A stretch of DNA of 64,000 bases from CANMUM01 sp965263365 (GTDB lineage Bacteria; Pseudomonadota; Alphaproteobacteria; Rhodobacterales; Rhodobacteraceae): assembly GCA_965263365.1 (NCBI GenBank), contig OZ253672.1, positions 2,108,001 through 2,172,000 on the forward strand, given 5' to 3'. The position numbers and the translations under genes were made by a program. The notes under the pieces are model-generated. The model did no database searches. It saw nothing but the letters and a program-made list of their open reading frames with translations, and was not told where the DNA came from. Numbering within the stretch: position 1 is the stretch's first letter; the number at the start of each line of letters is the position of its first letter. Positions 24,367 through 32,462 of this stretch are shown in pieces.

Positions 24367-26293
24367 AATAGGCACGATCAGATGTTCCATAGCCATAATT
24401 CACTTGATACTCTGTATCGAGAAGATTTTCGACCCGTGCATAAATTTCGCCATCTCCCAAATCATAGCTAACTTGCGCATTATAAACCGTATAATCCTCA
24501 AGCTCGACACGCTCGGTCGTACGCGAACTATTGTTGTAAATATCTTGAACAATATCTTTCGCAAAATTCGCATTTACGTTCAAGCTCAACGCATTCGTAA
24601 TATCTGCATTCACCCCAATCGTGCCCGAAAGTTCCGGCTGTAATGCGAGCTGATCACCATCTGGATTTTCTGTCTCAAGCTTTGTTAAATTGCCATAAAT
24701 AGAAATGCGGTCGGTAATGGCATATGCCGTTTCAAGTTCAAAACCGCTCCGTTTTGTTTCCCCTTCAGAATTTATATATGCACCAAAACCATAGGGCGCA
24801 TCTGCATTTGCAATCCCAAAATCAAAATCAATAAAGTTATCGGTTGTGATCGAGAAGTAAGCCAGCTGAATATAGCGATCAACCGTGCCGTATTTCGCAC
24901 TTATATCAAAGCTCTCACTTGTTTCACGCTCAAGCGGCGCAACGTTATAAACACTCGTATTTTCATAAACCGAAGGGTCGCGGTAGCCTGTTCCATAAGA
25001 AGCCTTTAACACCAAATTATCGATCGGACGATAAGCGCCCGCGATGCGGTAAGATGTGAAATCTCCATACAGATCACTATCATCATAACGGATAGACGCC
25101 GAAACATCGAAATTATCAATTGGTGAATAATTCAGTGATGCAAATAGAGACGTTTTCTCAATTTCGCCCTCATCCGAGAGCGTGCTTCCAAAGCTGATGC
25201 CACTACTTTCGGCACTTTCTTTCACCCAGCTCGCACCATAAGACAACGACACTTGATCAGAAAATTCTGTATCAAATTGAAGGGTAAGTTCATCGCGTTT
25301 TCCTTCAAAAAGCGAATCCGTGTAAGAAACACCAGAAAACCCTTCGGAACTTGCAACAAAACCGCGCTTTGTATTCAGCTTTTCATATGACAATGTCATA
25401 TCCGTATTGCCAAAGCTATATGTACCCGCAATTTGGAAACCGAGCATTTCTGTTGTGCTCACTTCGTCAGTTGAACCATCTACGCCGATCGTAAAGCCAT
25501 CTGCGTCATAGCCAATTTCATCATATTCAGCTTCAGCTTTCTCCGCAATTAAGCTAAAATCAATCGCGAACTGGCTGTTAACTTGGTGCGCGATTCCCAG
25601 TGACAAACGACGGGCCTCAAAACGATCTTCCTCGGGATTGACCACATCGTCACTATCCACATAAGGATTGCGATCATCACCCGCACTATAACCATCTGTG
25701 CGTTGCGCTGATAAATTCAAATAGGCCGTTGTTTGATCTGTTTTATATCCAAATCCAACCCCAGCTAAATAAGATCCATAACTTCCAATTTCAAAATGGG
25801 ATCGTGTGCTCCAACCATTTTCAGTCGGTTTTGGTGAACTAAGCGAAACTAATCCACCCACCGCATTTGCACCATGAATAGCGCCTTGTGAACCTTTTGC
25901 AATTTCAATACTGCCAACATCTGCTGATGATAAATTTCCAAAACTATAACTGCTTTGAGGGCTCGAAACTTCCGTAACATTAATTCCGTCTTGTTCAACG
26001 CCAATGTAGTTTTGATTAGCGCCGCGAATAGAAATGTAAGATATGCCGCCAGCGCCGCCCGTCGTACGCAAATTCACCCCAGATCTTTGGTCCAAAACTT
26101 GGCCCGCTTGAGAAACAGATGCATTGGTAACCTCTTCGTCCGAAACCAGATCAATTTGCGCCCCTGTTTCGTCAATTTGTATGTCATCTAAATCTGCTTC
26201 AAAAGAAATTTCTTCAAGGCTAATTACCTCTTGAGAAAAAATTGGACTCGCCGATATCGCAAGTGCTGCAAAAACACTTAGTTTTTGTTTCAT
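24341..26293 (-). CDS. btuB: TonB-dependent vitamin B12 receptor, BtuB-like
   Basis: A 650-residue outer-membrane receptor: signal peptide (LSVFAALAISASPIFSQ), plug domain (VLDQRSGVNLRTTGGAGG, YISIRGANQNYIGVEQDG, GSIEIAKGSQGAIHGANAVG) and a 22-strand-type barrel ending in the aromatic C-terminal signature YYVGYRTQF. The length matches BtuB (about 600-650). ATG 26293 follows TTGGAG. It is first in the operon, behind a cobalamin riboswitch, which makes corrinoid the best-supported ligand. Its end overlaps the binding-protein gene. Confidence 0.92.
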   Translation of the reverse strand: MKQKLSVFAALAISASPIFSQEVISLEEISFEADLDDIQIDETGAQIDLVSDEEVTNASVSQAGQVLDQRSGVNLRTTGGAGGISYISIRGANQNYIGVEQDGINVTEVSSPQSSYSFGNLSSADVGSIEIAKGSQGAIHGANAVGGLVSLSSPKPTENGWSTRSHFEIGSYGSYLAGVGFGYKTDQTTAYLNLSAQRTDGYSAGDDRNPYVDSDDVVNPEEDRFEARRLSLGIAHQVNSQFAIDFSLIAEKAEAEYDEIGYDADGFTIGVDGSTDEVSTTEMLGFQIAGTYSFGNTDMTLSYEKLNTKRGFVASSEGFSGVSYTDSLFEGKRDELTLQFDTEFSDQVSLSYGASWVKESAESSGISFGSTLSDEGEIEKTSLFASLNYSPIDNFDVSASIRYDDSDLYGDFTSYRIAGAYRPIDNLVLKASYGTGYRDPSVYENTSVYNVAPLERETSESFDISAKYGTVDRYIQLAYFSITTDNFIDFDFGIANADAPYGFGAYINSEGETKRSGFELETAYAITDRISIYGNLTKLETENPDGDQLALQPELSGTIGVNADITNALSLNVNANFAKDIVQDIYNNSSRTTERVELEDYTVYNAQVSYDLGDGEIYARVENLLDTEYQVNYGYGTSDRAYYVGYRTQF

Positions 26294-26339
26294 AATTTAC
26301 TCCAAGTTTACACGCACACGCGCGTTCTATTTATAAACA

Positions 26340-26376
26340 AGAGGAAAAATATCCCCACAGATGCGACCTCTGCGGA
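26340..26376 (-). terminator. Rho-independent terminator of the riboswitch expression platform
   Basis: On the minus strand CCGCAGA, a 7 nt loop and TCTGTGG form a hairpin (26355-26375) followed by a T run (26345-26349) and located between the aptamer and btuB. This fits transcription attenuation: B12-bound aptamer allows the terminator to form, shutting off the uptake operon. Confidence 0.75.
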
Positions 26377-26394
26377 TGACCGCTTCATATTCAC

Positions 26395-26580
26395 GCCCCG
26401 TGAAAATGATGGGCTGCGCACTTGGCAGGTCTCCTGGCTTACGGATCAATCGTTTTTTGAACCTTCCCAAGTAAACTCAGTGGTATTTTCAAAAAACTTT
26501 CCGCTTACAGTTGCGGGGGCAGCCGCGGCTTAGACCGCGTTCCCTATTATTCAACAAGGTTGAACCAAGTAAACTAGGGC
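26395..26580 (-). ncRNA. Cobalamin (adenosylcobalamin) riboswitch
   Basis: Read on the minus strand, the conserved blocks occur in the right order: a GGGAAC start (26539-26548 area), the GCTGCCCCCGCAACTGTAAG core, the CCACTG and GGGAAGG segments, and the B12 box AGCCAGGAGACCTGCC (26424-26439). This is the standard btuB-leader aptamer. It lies about 100 nt upstream of the receptor gene and is followed by a terminator hairpin. It represses the eight-gene uptake operon when cobalamin is sufficient. End coordinates are approximate. Confidence 0.95.
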
Positions 26581-26685
26581 TTAAATTCGAATGAAATCTA
26601 TGTCAATATATAACAACGTCATGAATGCTTGAATTTACGGCGTCAAAGGCTCATTCTATGGCAAAATTCATTACGGAGTACACTG

Positions 26686-27120
26686 ATGAAAAATATTTTA
26701 ATCATCAACGGCCCAAACTTAAATATGCTCGGCACAAGAGAGCCCGAAACTTATGGTTCAAAAACTTTGTCCGATATCGTCAATCATTGTGAAAATTTAG
26801 GCACTGAATTCGGGTTGGAGTGCACACATAAGCAGTCCAATAGTGAAGGTGAAATTATCGATTGGATTCACCAAGCCAACGAAAATTCAGACGCAATTAT
26901 AATTAACCCCGGCGCGTTCTCGCACTATTCTTACGCTATTTTTGATGCCTTGAATATGTACAAAGGCGCCGTAGTCGAAGTTCATATTTCTAACATTCAC
27001 AAACGTGAAGAATTCCGTCATCATTCTGTGATATCAGCGCGTGCTGATGCAATTATTGTGGGTTGCGGGACGAATGGATATGAGCTTGCATTGCGTCATA
27101 TTGCGCAAATGGCGAATTAA
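26686..27120 (+). CDS. aroQ: 3-Dehydroquinate dehydratase, type II
   Basis: A 144-residue enzyme of the shikimate pathway. Motifs: ILIINGPNLNMLGTREPETYG at the start (active tyrosine in ETYG), QSNSEGEIIDWIH, NPGAFSHYSYA with the catalytic histidine, and EVHISNIHKREEFR. ATG 26686 follows CGGAGT; the frame extends 19 codons further up but without conserved residues. It is divergent from btuB and is followed directly by the decayed IS1595 element. Confidence 0.96.
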   Translation: MKNILIINGPNLNMLGTREPETYGSKTLSDIVNHCENLGTEFGLECTHKQSNSEGEIIDWIHQANENSDAIIINPGAFSHYSYAIFDALNMYKGAVVEVHISNIHKREEFRHHSVISARADAIIVGCGTNGYELALRHIAQMAN

Positions 27121-27126
27121 ACTTAG

Positions 27127-27859
27127 GGTCTGTCCCAGATACCCTAAAATTGGGTTATGATGGACATGATGAGCAACCCCCTAATCAGTTGGTATAAGCA
27201 AGAGCGGTTCATCAAGCATTTTGTTTCAGGTTCGACGGCTTGAACGGCGGCGCGTTTGATTGGTGTGAATCACAAAACCGCGGCCTATTATTTTCTTCGT
27301 CTTCGCATGATCATTGCTTACGAATTGGACGCTCAAGCGGATGATTTTTTTTGCGGGTGAGGTTGAGGTGGATGAGAGCGATTTTGGTGGTAGACGTAAG
27401 GGCAAACGCGGGCGTGGTGCTGCTGGCAAAATCCCTGTTTTCAGCTTATTAAAAAGGGGTGGAAAGGTCTACACGAAAATTATTCCTGACGCTCTGGGCG
27501 CGACTTTGACGCCGATCATCGAGCGCAAGATTGTGCCTGACAGCATCGTGTATACGGACAGTTGGCGGGGTTATTATGCGCTGGATGTATCGGAGTTCAA
27601 GCACTATCGGATCAATTATTCGGAGTTGTTTGCTGATGGCGCAAATCACATCAATGGGATTGAGAATTTCTGGAACCAAGCAAAGCGCCATATGCGCAAA
27701 TTAACGGTGTTCCCAACGCACAGTTTGAGCTATATTTGAAGGAATGTGAGTGGCGTTTTCATAACTCTGACCCAAAACGCCAATTATTCCAGATAAAACA
27801 ATGGGCCAGATAAAACAATGGGTTAGAAAACAAATAAACTAATTATCTGGGACAACACC
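27127..27859 (+). mobile_element. Decayed IS1595-family insertion element
   Basis: A 733 bp element bounded by imperfect inverted repeats: GGTCTGTCCCAGATA at 27127-27141 and, reversed, GGTGTTGTCCCAGATA at 27844-27859; the 11 bp TGTCCCAGATA is shared exactly. A single transposase pseudogene fills it. The flanks share only TTAG, not the 8 bp duplication expected for this family, so the insertion is old or its edge has been altered. It sits between aroQ and dnaQ. Confidence 0.85.
27157..27842 (+). pseudogene. IS1595-family (ISXO2-like) transposase, inactivated
   Basis: The reconstructed protein matches the ISXO2-like DDE transposase: FIKHFVSGSTA and TAARLIGVNHKTAAYYFLRL, then VEVDESDFGGRRKGKRGRGA, KIVPDSIVYTDSWRGY, and INGIENFWNQAKRHMRK. 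Four lesions are visible: a TGA stop near 27239; a one-base expansion of a T tract near 27346-27353 shifting the frame; a one-base loss near 27700 (the expected RKFNGVP region); and a perfect 17 bp tandem duplication at 27789-27822 shifting the tail. Each alone would probably abolish function. Confidence 0.88.
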
Positions 27860-27883
27860 TTAGTTATTCAACGGATCATATCT

Positions 27884-28582
27884 TCAGTTCTTTTCATCAT
27901 CACTTAGCTTTTTCCATAACGGATCTTTTAAGGACATAATAAAAGCTTCGTGTGCAAGCTCTTCGGCCGGCGCTAAACGTGAATTTAGTGGAACAGGGCG
28001 TCGGCGAGCGGGTTTATTTTTCGCGCGTTCTTGTGCCTCCAATGAAGCAGAAACAAAATCGAGCCCAACTTGGCGACCGCCGAGCAATTCAAGATAAACT
28101 TCTGCCAATAGTTCACTATCCAATAGGGCGCCATGAAGCTCTCGACCAGAATTATCCACGCTAAAACGCCGGCAAAGCGCATCGAGCGAATTTTGCGCAC
28201 CCGGAAATTTTTTGCGCGCAATTTCTAGCGTATCAATCGCTTGGCTCATCGGTAACTGCGGTTTCGAAAGCCATTCAAGCTCAGCATTCAAAAACTTCAT
28301 ATCAAAACTCGCATTATGAATAACAAGCCGATCATCTTTTATAAATTCTAAAAACCCGTCAACAATTTCTGCAAATTTTGGCTTATCAGCTAAAAACTCA
28401 TCGCCAAGACCGTGCACCTCAAAAGCCGATTGGGGCATCGGGCGCTCAGGATTGATATAAACATGATAAGTTTCGCCCGTCGGCAAATGATTTTTAAGTT
28501 CCAAACAACCGATTTCGACGATACGGTCACCTTCTTCAGGTCGAAAACCCGTCGTTTCTGTATCCAAAACAATTTCACGCAT
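27884..28582 (-). CDS. dnaQ: DNA polymerase III epsilon subunit (proofreading exonuclease)
   Basis: A 232-residue 3'-5' exonuclease. Exo I motif VLDTETTGF has D7 and E9; Exo II is IHNASFDMKFLN; Exo III includes HGALLDSELLAEVY. ATG 28582 (MREIVLDTETTG) is the family start; a longer frame upstream lies inside coaE and is not used. It overlaps coaE by 8 nt. The order dnaQ-coaE-aroE-maf beside the origin is conserved in Alphaproteobacteria; secB, often next, is not here, where the IS element lies instead. Confidence 0.95.
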   Translation of the reverse strand: MREIVLDTETTGFRPEEGDRIVEIGCLELKNHLPTGETYHVYINPERPMPQSAFEVHGLGDEFLADKPKFAEIVDGFLEFIKDDRLVIHNASFDMKFLNAELEWLSKPQLPMSQAIDTLEIARKKFPGAQNSLDALCRRFSVDNSGRELHGALLDSELLAEVYLELLGGRQVGLDFVSASLEAQERAKNKPARRRPVPLNSRLAPAEELAHEAFIMSLKDPLWKKLSDDEKN

Positions 28583-29153
28583 TTGACGACTCCAAATCTT
28601 CAATAACCTTTTGAACCTGCATTCGCGTTTCTTCAAGCGAACAATTTGTTTGAATAACAAAATCAGCAAGTTCTCGTTTTTGAGCATCAGGTATTTGACG
28701 CGCACGAATGCGCTCAAAATCTTCAGAATTCATCGTGCCACGCGCCAAAACCCGCGCTTTTTGGATATCTAATGACGCACTCACAACCACAACGGCGTCA
28801 AAATCACCATCGCGACCCGTCTCAAAATATAGGGGGATCTCACAAAGCTTACGTCCATCACCTTTTAAAAATTCTATCCGATCATCACACACTTTGGGAT
28901 GCAATATGGCTTCAAGTTTTGGTAATATTTTTGTATCAGAGCGCACAACCTTCCGCCATAAATCAAAATCAATCACATCTTCTATAATCGCGCGCGGTTC
29001 TACTGAGCGTACATAATTTCGCAATTCCAAATCAAACTTATATAAACTTTTCACAACCTCATCAGCACTCCAAAGCTCAAATCCGAAATCTGCAAACATT
29101 TTCGCGACCGTGCTTTTGCCCATGCCGATCGAACCTGTGAGGACGATCTTCAT
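28575..29153 (-). CDS. coaE: Dephospho-CoA kinase
   Basis: A 192-residue kinase for the last step of coenzyme A synthesis. P-loop GSIGMGKST at 7-15; WSADEVV gives the substrate-binding aspartate; EIPLYFETGRDGDFDAVVVV and RARQIPDAQK (lid region) complete the pattern. Start overlaps the aroE stop by ATGA and its end overlaps dnaQ, so the four-gene set is translationally coupled. Confidence 0.96.
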   Translation of the reverse strand: MKIVLTGSIGMGKSTVAKMFADFGFELWSADEVVKSLYKFDLELRNYVRSVEPRAIIEDVIDFDLWRKVVRSDTKILPKLEAILHPKVCDDRIEFLKGDGRKLCEIPLYFETGRDGDFDAVVVVSASLDIQKARVLARGTMNSEDFERIRARQIPDAQKRELADFVIQTNCSLEETRMQVQKVIEDLESSNA

Positions 29154-29971
29154 GGCGCCATCATTAATTCGCGCAAGCTCTGATCAATCACGGGCGCTTC
29201 TTGATCAAACCACATTTTAAATCCGGGACGGGCTTGCCATAAAAGCATGCCCAAGCCATCAACCACACGCAAATTTGCTGCGCGCGCCTGTTTTAAAATT
29301 CCCGTTTCAAGCGGCGTATAAACAATATCATTCACGATCAAATTTTTCGGCGCATTATCAAAAGAAATCTCGATAATATCATTCTCACCATTCATTCCGC
29401 GTGAGGTTGTATTGATAAGCGTCGTGGCGTCTTGAATATGCGCGGGCAATTCCGCCCAAGTCAAAGCAATAATATTTTTCCCAAGCCTTTGAAGGGGTTG
29501 AATTCGCTCAACCGTTCGATTCACAATGACAATTTGACCCGCGCCTTGCGCCACAAGCCACGCCACAATTCCACGCGCAGCCCCCCCAGCACCCAACACG
29601 ATGTGCTTTCCTTTGACATTCCAGTCTGGATAATAATCTATAATATTTTGGCCAAAACCAAATCCGTCAGTATTATCTGCGTAAATTTGACCTTCCTTAA
29701 ATAGTAATGTGTTCGCCGCGCCCACCGATTGCGCAAAATCTGTGACTTGATCGGCAATTGCAAAAGCCTCTTCTTTAAAAGGAAGCGTCACATTTGCACC
29801 CACATATCCTTTTGAAATTAGCTCACGGACTTTGTTCCGAAACCCGTCAATGGGCGCCTCAAGATGTTCATATGACCCGTCAATTTCTAACTTTGAGAGC
29901 CAATAATTATGCATCCGAGGCGACTTTGAATGCTTAATAGGATTGCCAATGACTGCCACTTTAATTGTCAT
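29150..29971 (-). CDS. aroE: Shikimate dehydrogenase
   Basis: A 273-residue NADPH-dependent enzyme reducing 3-dehydroshikimate. Motifs: GNPIKHSKSPRMHN at the start (shikimate-binding serines), GANVTLPFKEEA with the catalytic lysine, DNTDGFGF, and VLGAGGAARGIV for NADP binding followed by NRTVER. It sits between maf and coaE and complements aroQ found 2.9 kb away. Confidence 0.96.
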   Translation of the reverse strand: MTIKVAVIGNPIKHSKSPRMHNYWLSKLEIDGSYEHLEAPIDGFRNKVRELISKGYVGANVTLPFKEEAFAIADQVTDFAQSVGAANTLLFKEGQIYADNTDGFGFGQNIIDYYPDWNVKGKHIVLGAGGAARGIVAWLVAQGAGQIVIVNRTVERIQPLQRLGKNIIALTWAELPAHIQDATTLINTTSRGMNGENDIIEISFDNAPKNLIVNDIVYTPLETGILKQARAANLRVVDGLGMLLWQARPGFKMWFDQEAPVIDQSLRELMMAP

Positions 29972-30001
29972 TCTTTCAATTCCTTCATTCCTTTAATTCT
30001 C

Positions 30002-30589
30002 TCATTCTTTTAGTTCACCGTGCTGACGCAAAATACTCAATACCTCTAAAAGAGGTAAGCCTAAAACCGAAAAATAATCACCTTGAATTCTTTGAAATAA
30101 TTGCGCGCCAAAACCCTCGATCTGATACCCGCCCACACAATGACGTATATCCTCCCAATGCGCATCTATATATTCATCAATAAATTCATCGCCTAATTTG
30201 CGCATTGTTAACCGAACTTGTCCCACATGGCGCCAAATGGGTGCGCCGTCTTTATATAAAACAGCGGCCGAAAATAAATCATGAGACGCGTTTGAAAGTT
30301 GTGTCAGCTGTTCTCGCAAATCAACTGGCGTCAAAGCCTTCGAAAACACTTGGTCCCCTTGCGCACATATTTGATCCGCACCGAGCACAAACCCGGGATA
30401 TTTACGGCCAATTTTTTGTGCCTTTGCTTCTGCCAAACAATCGGCAATGTCGCGTGGCTTTGCCCCCTCAAAAATCATTGCTTCACGTATCGCTTCTTCA
30501 TCGACGCGTGCCGATTTTACGTCTATATTAACACCCGCATTTAAAAGCAGATTTTGCCTTGTCTTTGATGTTGAAGCCAAAATAATCAC
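30002..30589 (-). CDS. maf: Maf-family nucleoside triphosphate pyrophosphatase
   Basis: A 195-residue Maf protein: LASTSKTRQNLL at the N-terminus, the VDEEAIRE motif and GADQICAQGDQVFSKA. The family hydrolyses non-canonical or modified NTPs; the exact Maf subtype is uncertain. The start is GTG 30589 with AGGAG upstream. Its promoter must lie inside the origin region. The regulator gene of the DUF299 (PDRP) family that usually separates maf from hemE in this clade is absent here. Confidence 0.93.
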   Translation of the reverse strand: MIILASTSKTRQNLLLNAGVNIDVKSARVDEEAIREAMIFEGAKPRDIADCLAEAKAQKIGRKYPGFVLGADQICAQGDQVFSKALTPVDLREQLTQLSNASHDLFSAAVLYKDGAPIWRHVGQVRLTMRKLGDEFIDEYIDAHWEDIRHCVGGYQIEGFGAQLFQRIQGDYFSVLGLPLLEVLSILRQHGELKE

Positions 30590-30898
30590 ATTCTTCTCCT
30601 GTGAATAAATGGTGAATAATTCTGGATAACTAACGCAACAACTTCGGACTTGGCAAGTTTTAACTCTGTTTTAAAAACTTATGCACAGACAATTTAATCA
30701 CATTAATCGGTTTTCTTTTTGTTCCAAATTTGTGATTAACCTTGATTCGAATGGAAGTTTTTCCTCAAAGAATACTCAAGAATTCCTTGATAAGTTGTGG
30801 ATAACCCCTTAACTCCTTGTGAATAAAAGTTATCAACACTATCAACGTCCCTAAAACTACAAATAAAAATTTTATATTTTTAAATAAGGATATTTGTA
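30590..30898. other. Chromosomal replication origin (oriC)
   Basis: Intergenic region between divergent maf and hemE, the known origin neighbourhood in Alphaproteobacteria. DnaA-box matches (TTATCCACA, either strand): perfect TGTGGATAA at 30796-30804; one mismatch at 30600-30608, 30621-30629, 30679-30687, 30818-30826 and 30830-30838; two mismatches at 30611-30619. The boxes form two clusters. An AT-rich tract at about 30853-30898 is a candidate unwinding element, and GATTC at 30744 is a possible CcrM (GANTC) methylation site. Genes point away on both sides and three parS sites lie 4-7 kb to the right. Confidence 0.88.
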
Positions 30899-31915
30899 TT
30901 GAAAAAAATTGTGCAAAACCTCTCCGGTCAAGCCACAAAAACACCACCGATTTGGCTTATGAGACAAGCTGGACGCTACCTTCCTGAATATAGAGAAACG
31001 CGTGCGAAGGCAGGTTCATTTTTGGATCTTTGCTATAATCCGGAGTTAGCGGCTGAAGTGACTTTACAACCTATCCGCCGGTACAATTTTGATGCGGCTA
31101 TTTTGTTTGCTGATATTCTCTTGGTTCCTCAAGGACTAGGTGCAGAGCTTTCATTTGTGGCGGGTGAGGGTCCGAGATTATCGACGGTAACTTCTCAACA
31201 AGATATTGAAAAACTCCGTCCTGCTGAAGATGTTCATGACACGGTGTCGCCCGTTTATGAAACAATTAAAATTTTGAAAAACGAATTGCCAAAAGAGACT
31301 ACGTTAATTGGCTTTGCTGGTGCGCCGTGGACGGTTGCGACATATATGATCGCGGGTCAAGGTACTAAGGATCAGGCGCCCGCGCGCAAATGGATGTATG
31401 AGGACTATGCGGGTTTTATGTCTTTGATTTCGTTGATTGAAGAAGCCACAATTGCTTATCTTCGTGAACAAGTTATCGCCGGCGCTGAAGTGATTAAACT
31501 TTTTGATTCATGGGCAGGAGCATTGCCTGAAACTCATATTCAAGCCGTGTCGATTGATCCTATGCGACGGATCGCTAGTGCGCTTAAATCTGAATTTTCG
31601 GAGCTAAAAGTTATCGCGTTTCCGAGAGGTATTGGGTCTTCATATAAATTTGCCCATGTACCAGAGTTCGATTGCGTGGCAATTGATAATGGAACATCTT
31701 TAGAATGGGCCAAAACTCAGCTAGCACCAAAATGTCTGCAAGGAAATTTGGATCCAATGACTATGGTTGTCGGTGGTGAAGTCCTCAAAACAGAAGCGAA
31801 GAAGATTGTTCAAGAAATGCGCGGCGGGCCTTTTATTTTTAATCTTGGGCATGGGATAACACCAGATGCAAATCCTGATCATGTCCATGAACTTATCGAA
31901 GTTGTGCGCGGATAA
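30899..31915 (+). CDS. hemE: Uroporphyrinogen decarboxylase
   Basis: A 338-residue enzyme converting uroporphyrinogen III to coproporphyrinogen III. Motifs PPIWLMRQAGRYLPEYR near residue 20 and FDAAILFADILLVPQGLG are signature regions; GFAGAPWTVATYM and NLGHGITPDANPDHV follow. The start is TTG 30899, with AAGGA about 10 nt upstream; no ATG fits. It is the first gene right of the origin. hemJ overlaps its stop, and hemF and hemW elsewhere in the window supply neighbouring steps of heme synthesis and metabolism. Confidence 0.96.
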   Translation: MKKIVQNLSGQATKTPPIWLMRQAGRYLPEYRETRAKAGSFLDLCYNPELAAEVTLQPIRRYNFDAAILFADILLVPQGLGAELSFVAGEGPRLSTVTSQQDIEKLRPAEDVHDTVSPVYETIKILKNELPKETTLIGFAGAPWTVATYMIAGQGTKDQAPARKWMYEDYAGFMSLISLIEEATIAYLREQVIAGAEVIKLFDSWAGALPETHIQAVSIDPMRRIASALKSEFSELKVIAFPRGIGSSYKFAHVPEFDCVAIDNGTSLEWAKTQLAPKCLQGNLDPMTMVVGGEVLKTEAKKIVQEMRGGPFIFNLGHGITPDANPDHVHELIEVVRG

Positions 31916-32364
31916 TGGATTTTTTCGTTTCGCTATATCCTTGGTTTAAAGCAATTCATATTATCGCTGTGATTTCATGGATGGCGGGTTTATTTTATCT
32001 ACCGCGTTTATTTGTCTATCATTGTGAACGCGCGCAAGCGGGAAGCGAAAGTTCTGAAACGTTCAAAATAATGGAACAAAAACTTCTTAAAGTGATTATG
32101 AACCCTGCCATGATTACGTCTTGGATTTTTGGCATTTTGATGATTTTAACGGGCGCTATGAACTGGTTAAGTATTTGGTTTCTGATGAAATTCTTGGCTG
32201 TGATGATGATGTCGGGTTTTCACGGTTGGTGCGCGGCTCGGGTTCGTGATTTTTCTTTGGATAAAAATATGCGTTCGGGTCGATATTATCGATTCATGAA
32301 TGAGGTTCCGACACTTTTAATGATATTTATTGTCGTGATGGTGGTCATAAAGCCGTTTTCTTGA
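31915..32364 (+). CDS. hemJ: Protoporphyrinogen oxidase HemJ
   Basis: A 149-residue membrane protein with four helices. AIHIIAVISWMAGLFYLPRL holds the conserved histidine near the start and is followed by FVYH; MKFLAVMMMSGFHGW and NEVPTLLMIFIVVMVVIKP complete the family pattern. It oxidises protoporphyrinogen IX to protoporphyrin IX. The ATG overlaps the last base of the hemE stop codon. Confidence 0.93.
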   Translation: MDFFVSLYPWFKAIHIIAVISWMAGLFYLPRLFVYHCERAQAGSESSETFKIMEQKLLKVIMNPAMITSWIFGILMILTGAMNWLSIWFLMKFLAVMMMSGFHGWCAARVRDFSLDKNMRSGRYYRFMNEVPTLLMIFIVVMVVIKPFS

Positions 32365-32462
32365 CTTTTGCCTCTCATTATTGTACCTTTTGGAAAAGTT
32401 GATCTCGTCCTGAGTTTCACTTAAACTTCTTACGTATCGTTTATAATTCAAAGGAATTTAAT

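Noticed and set aside
27119..27867. Target-site duplication around the IS1595 element
   Set aside because: The flanks share only TTAG, short of the 8 bp expected, so no duplication is claimed.
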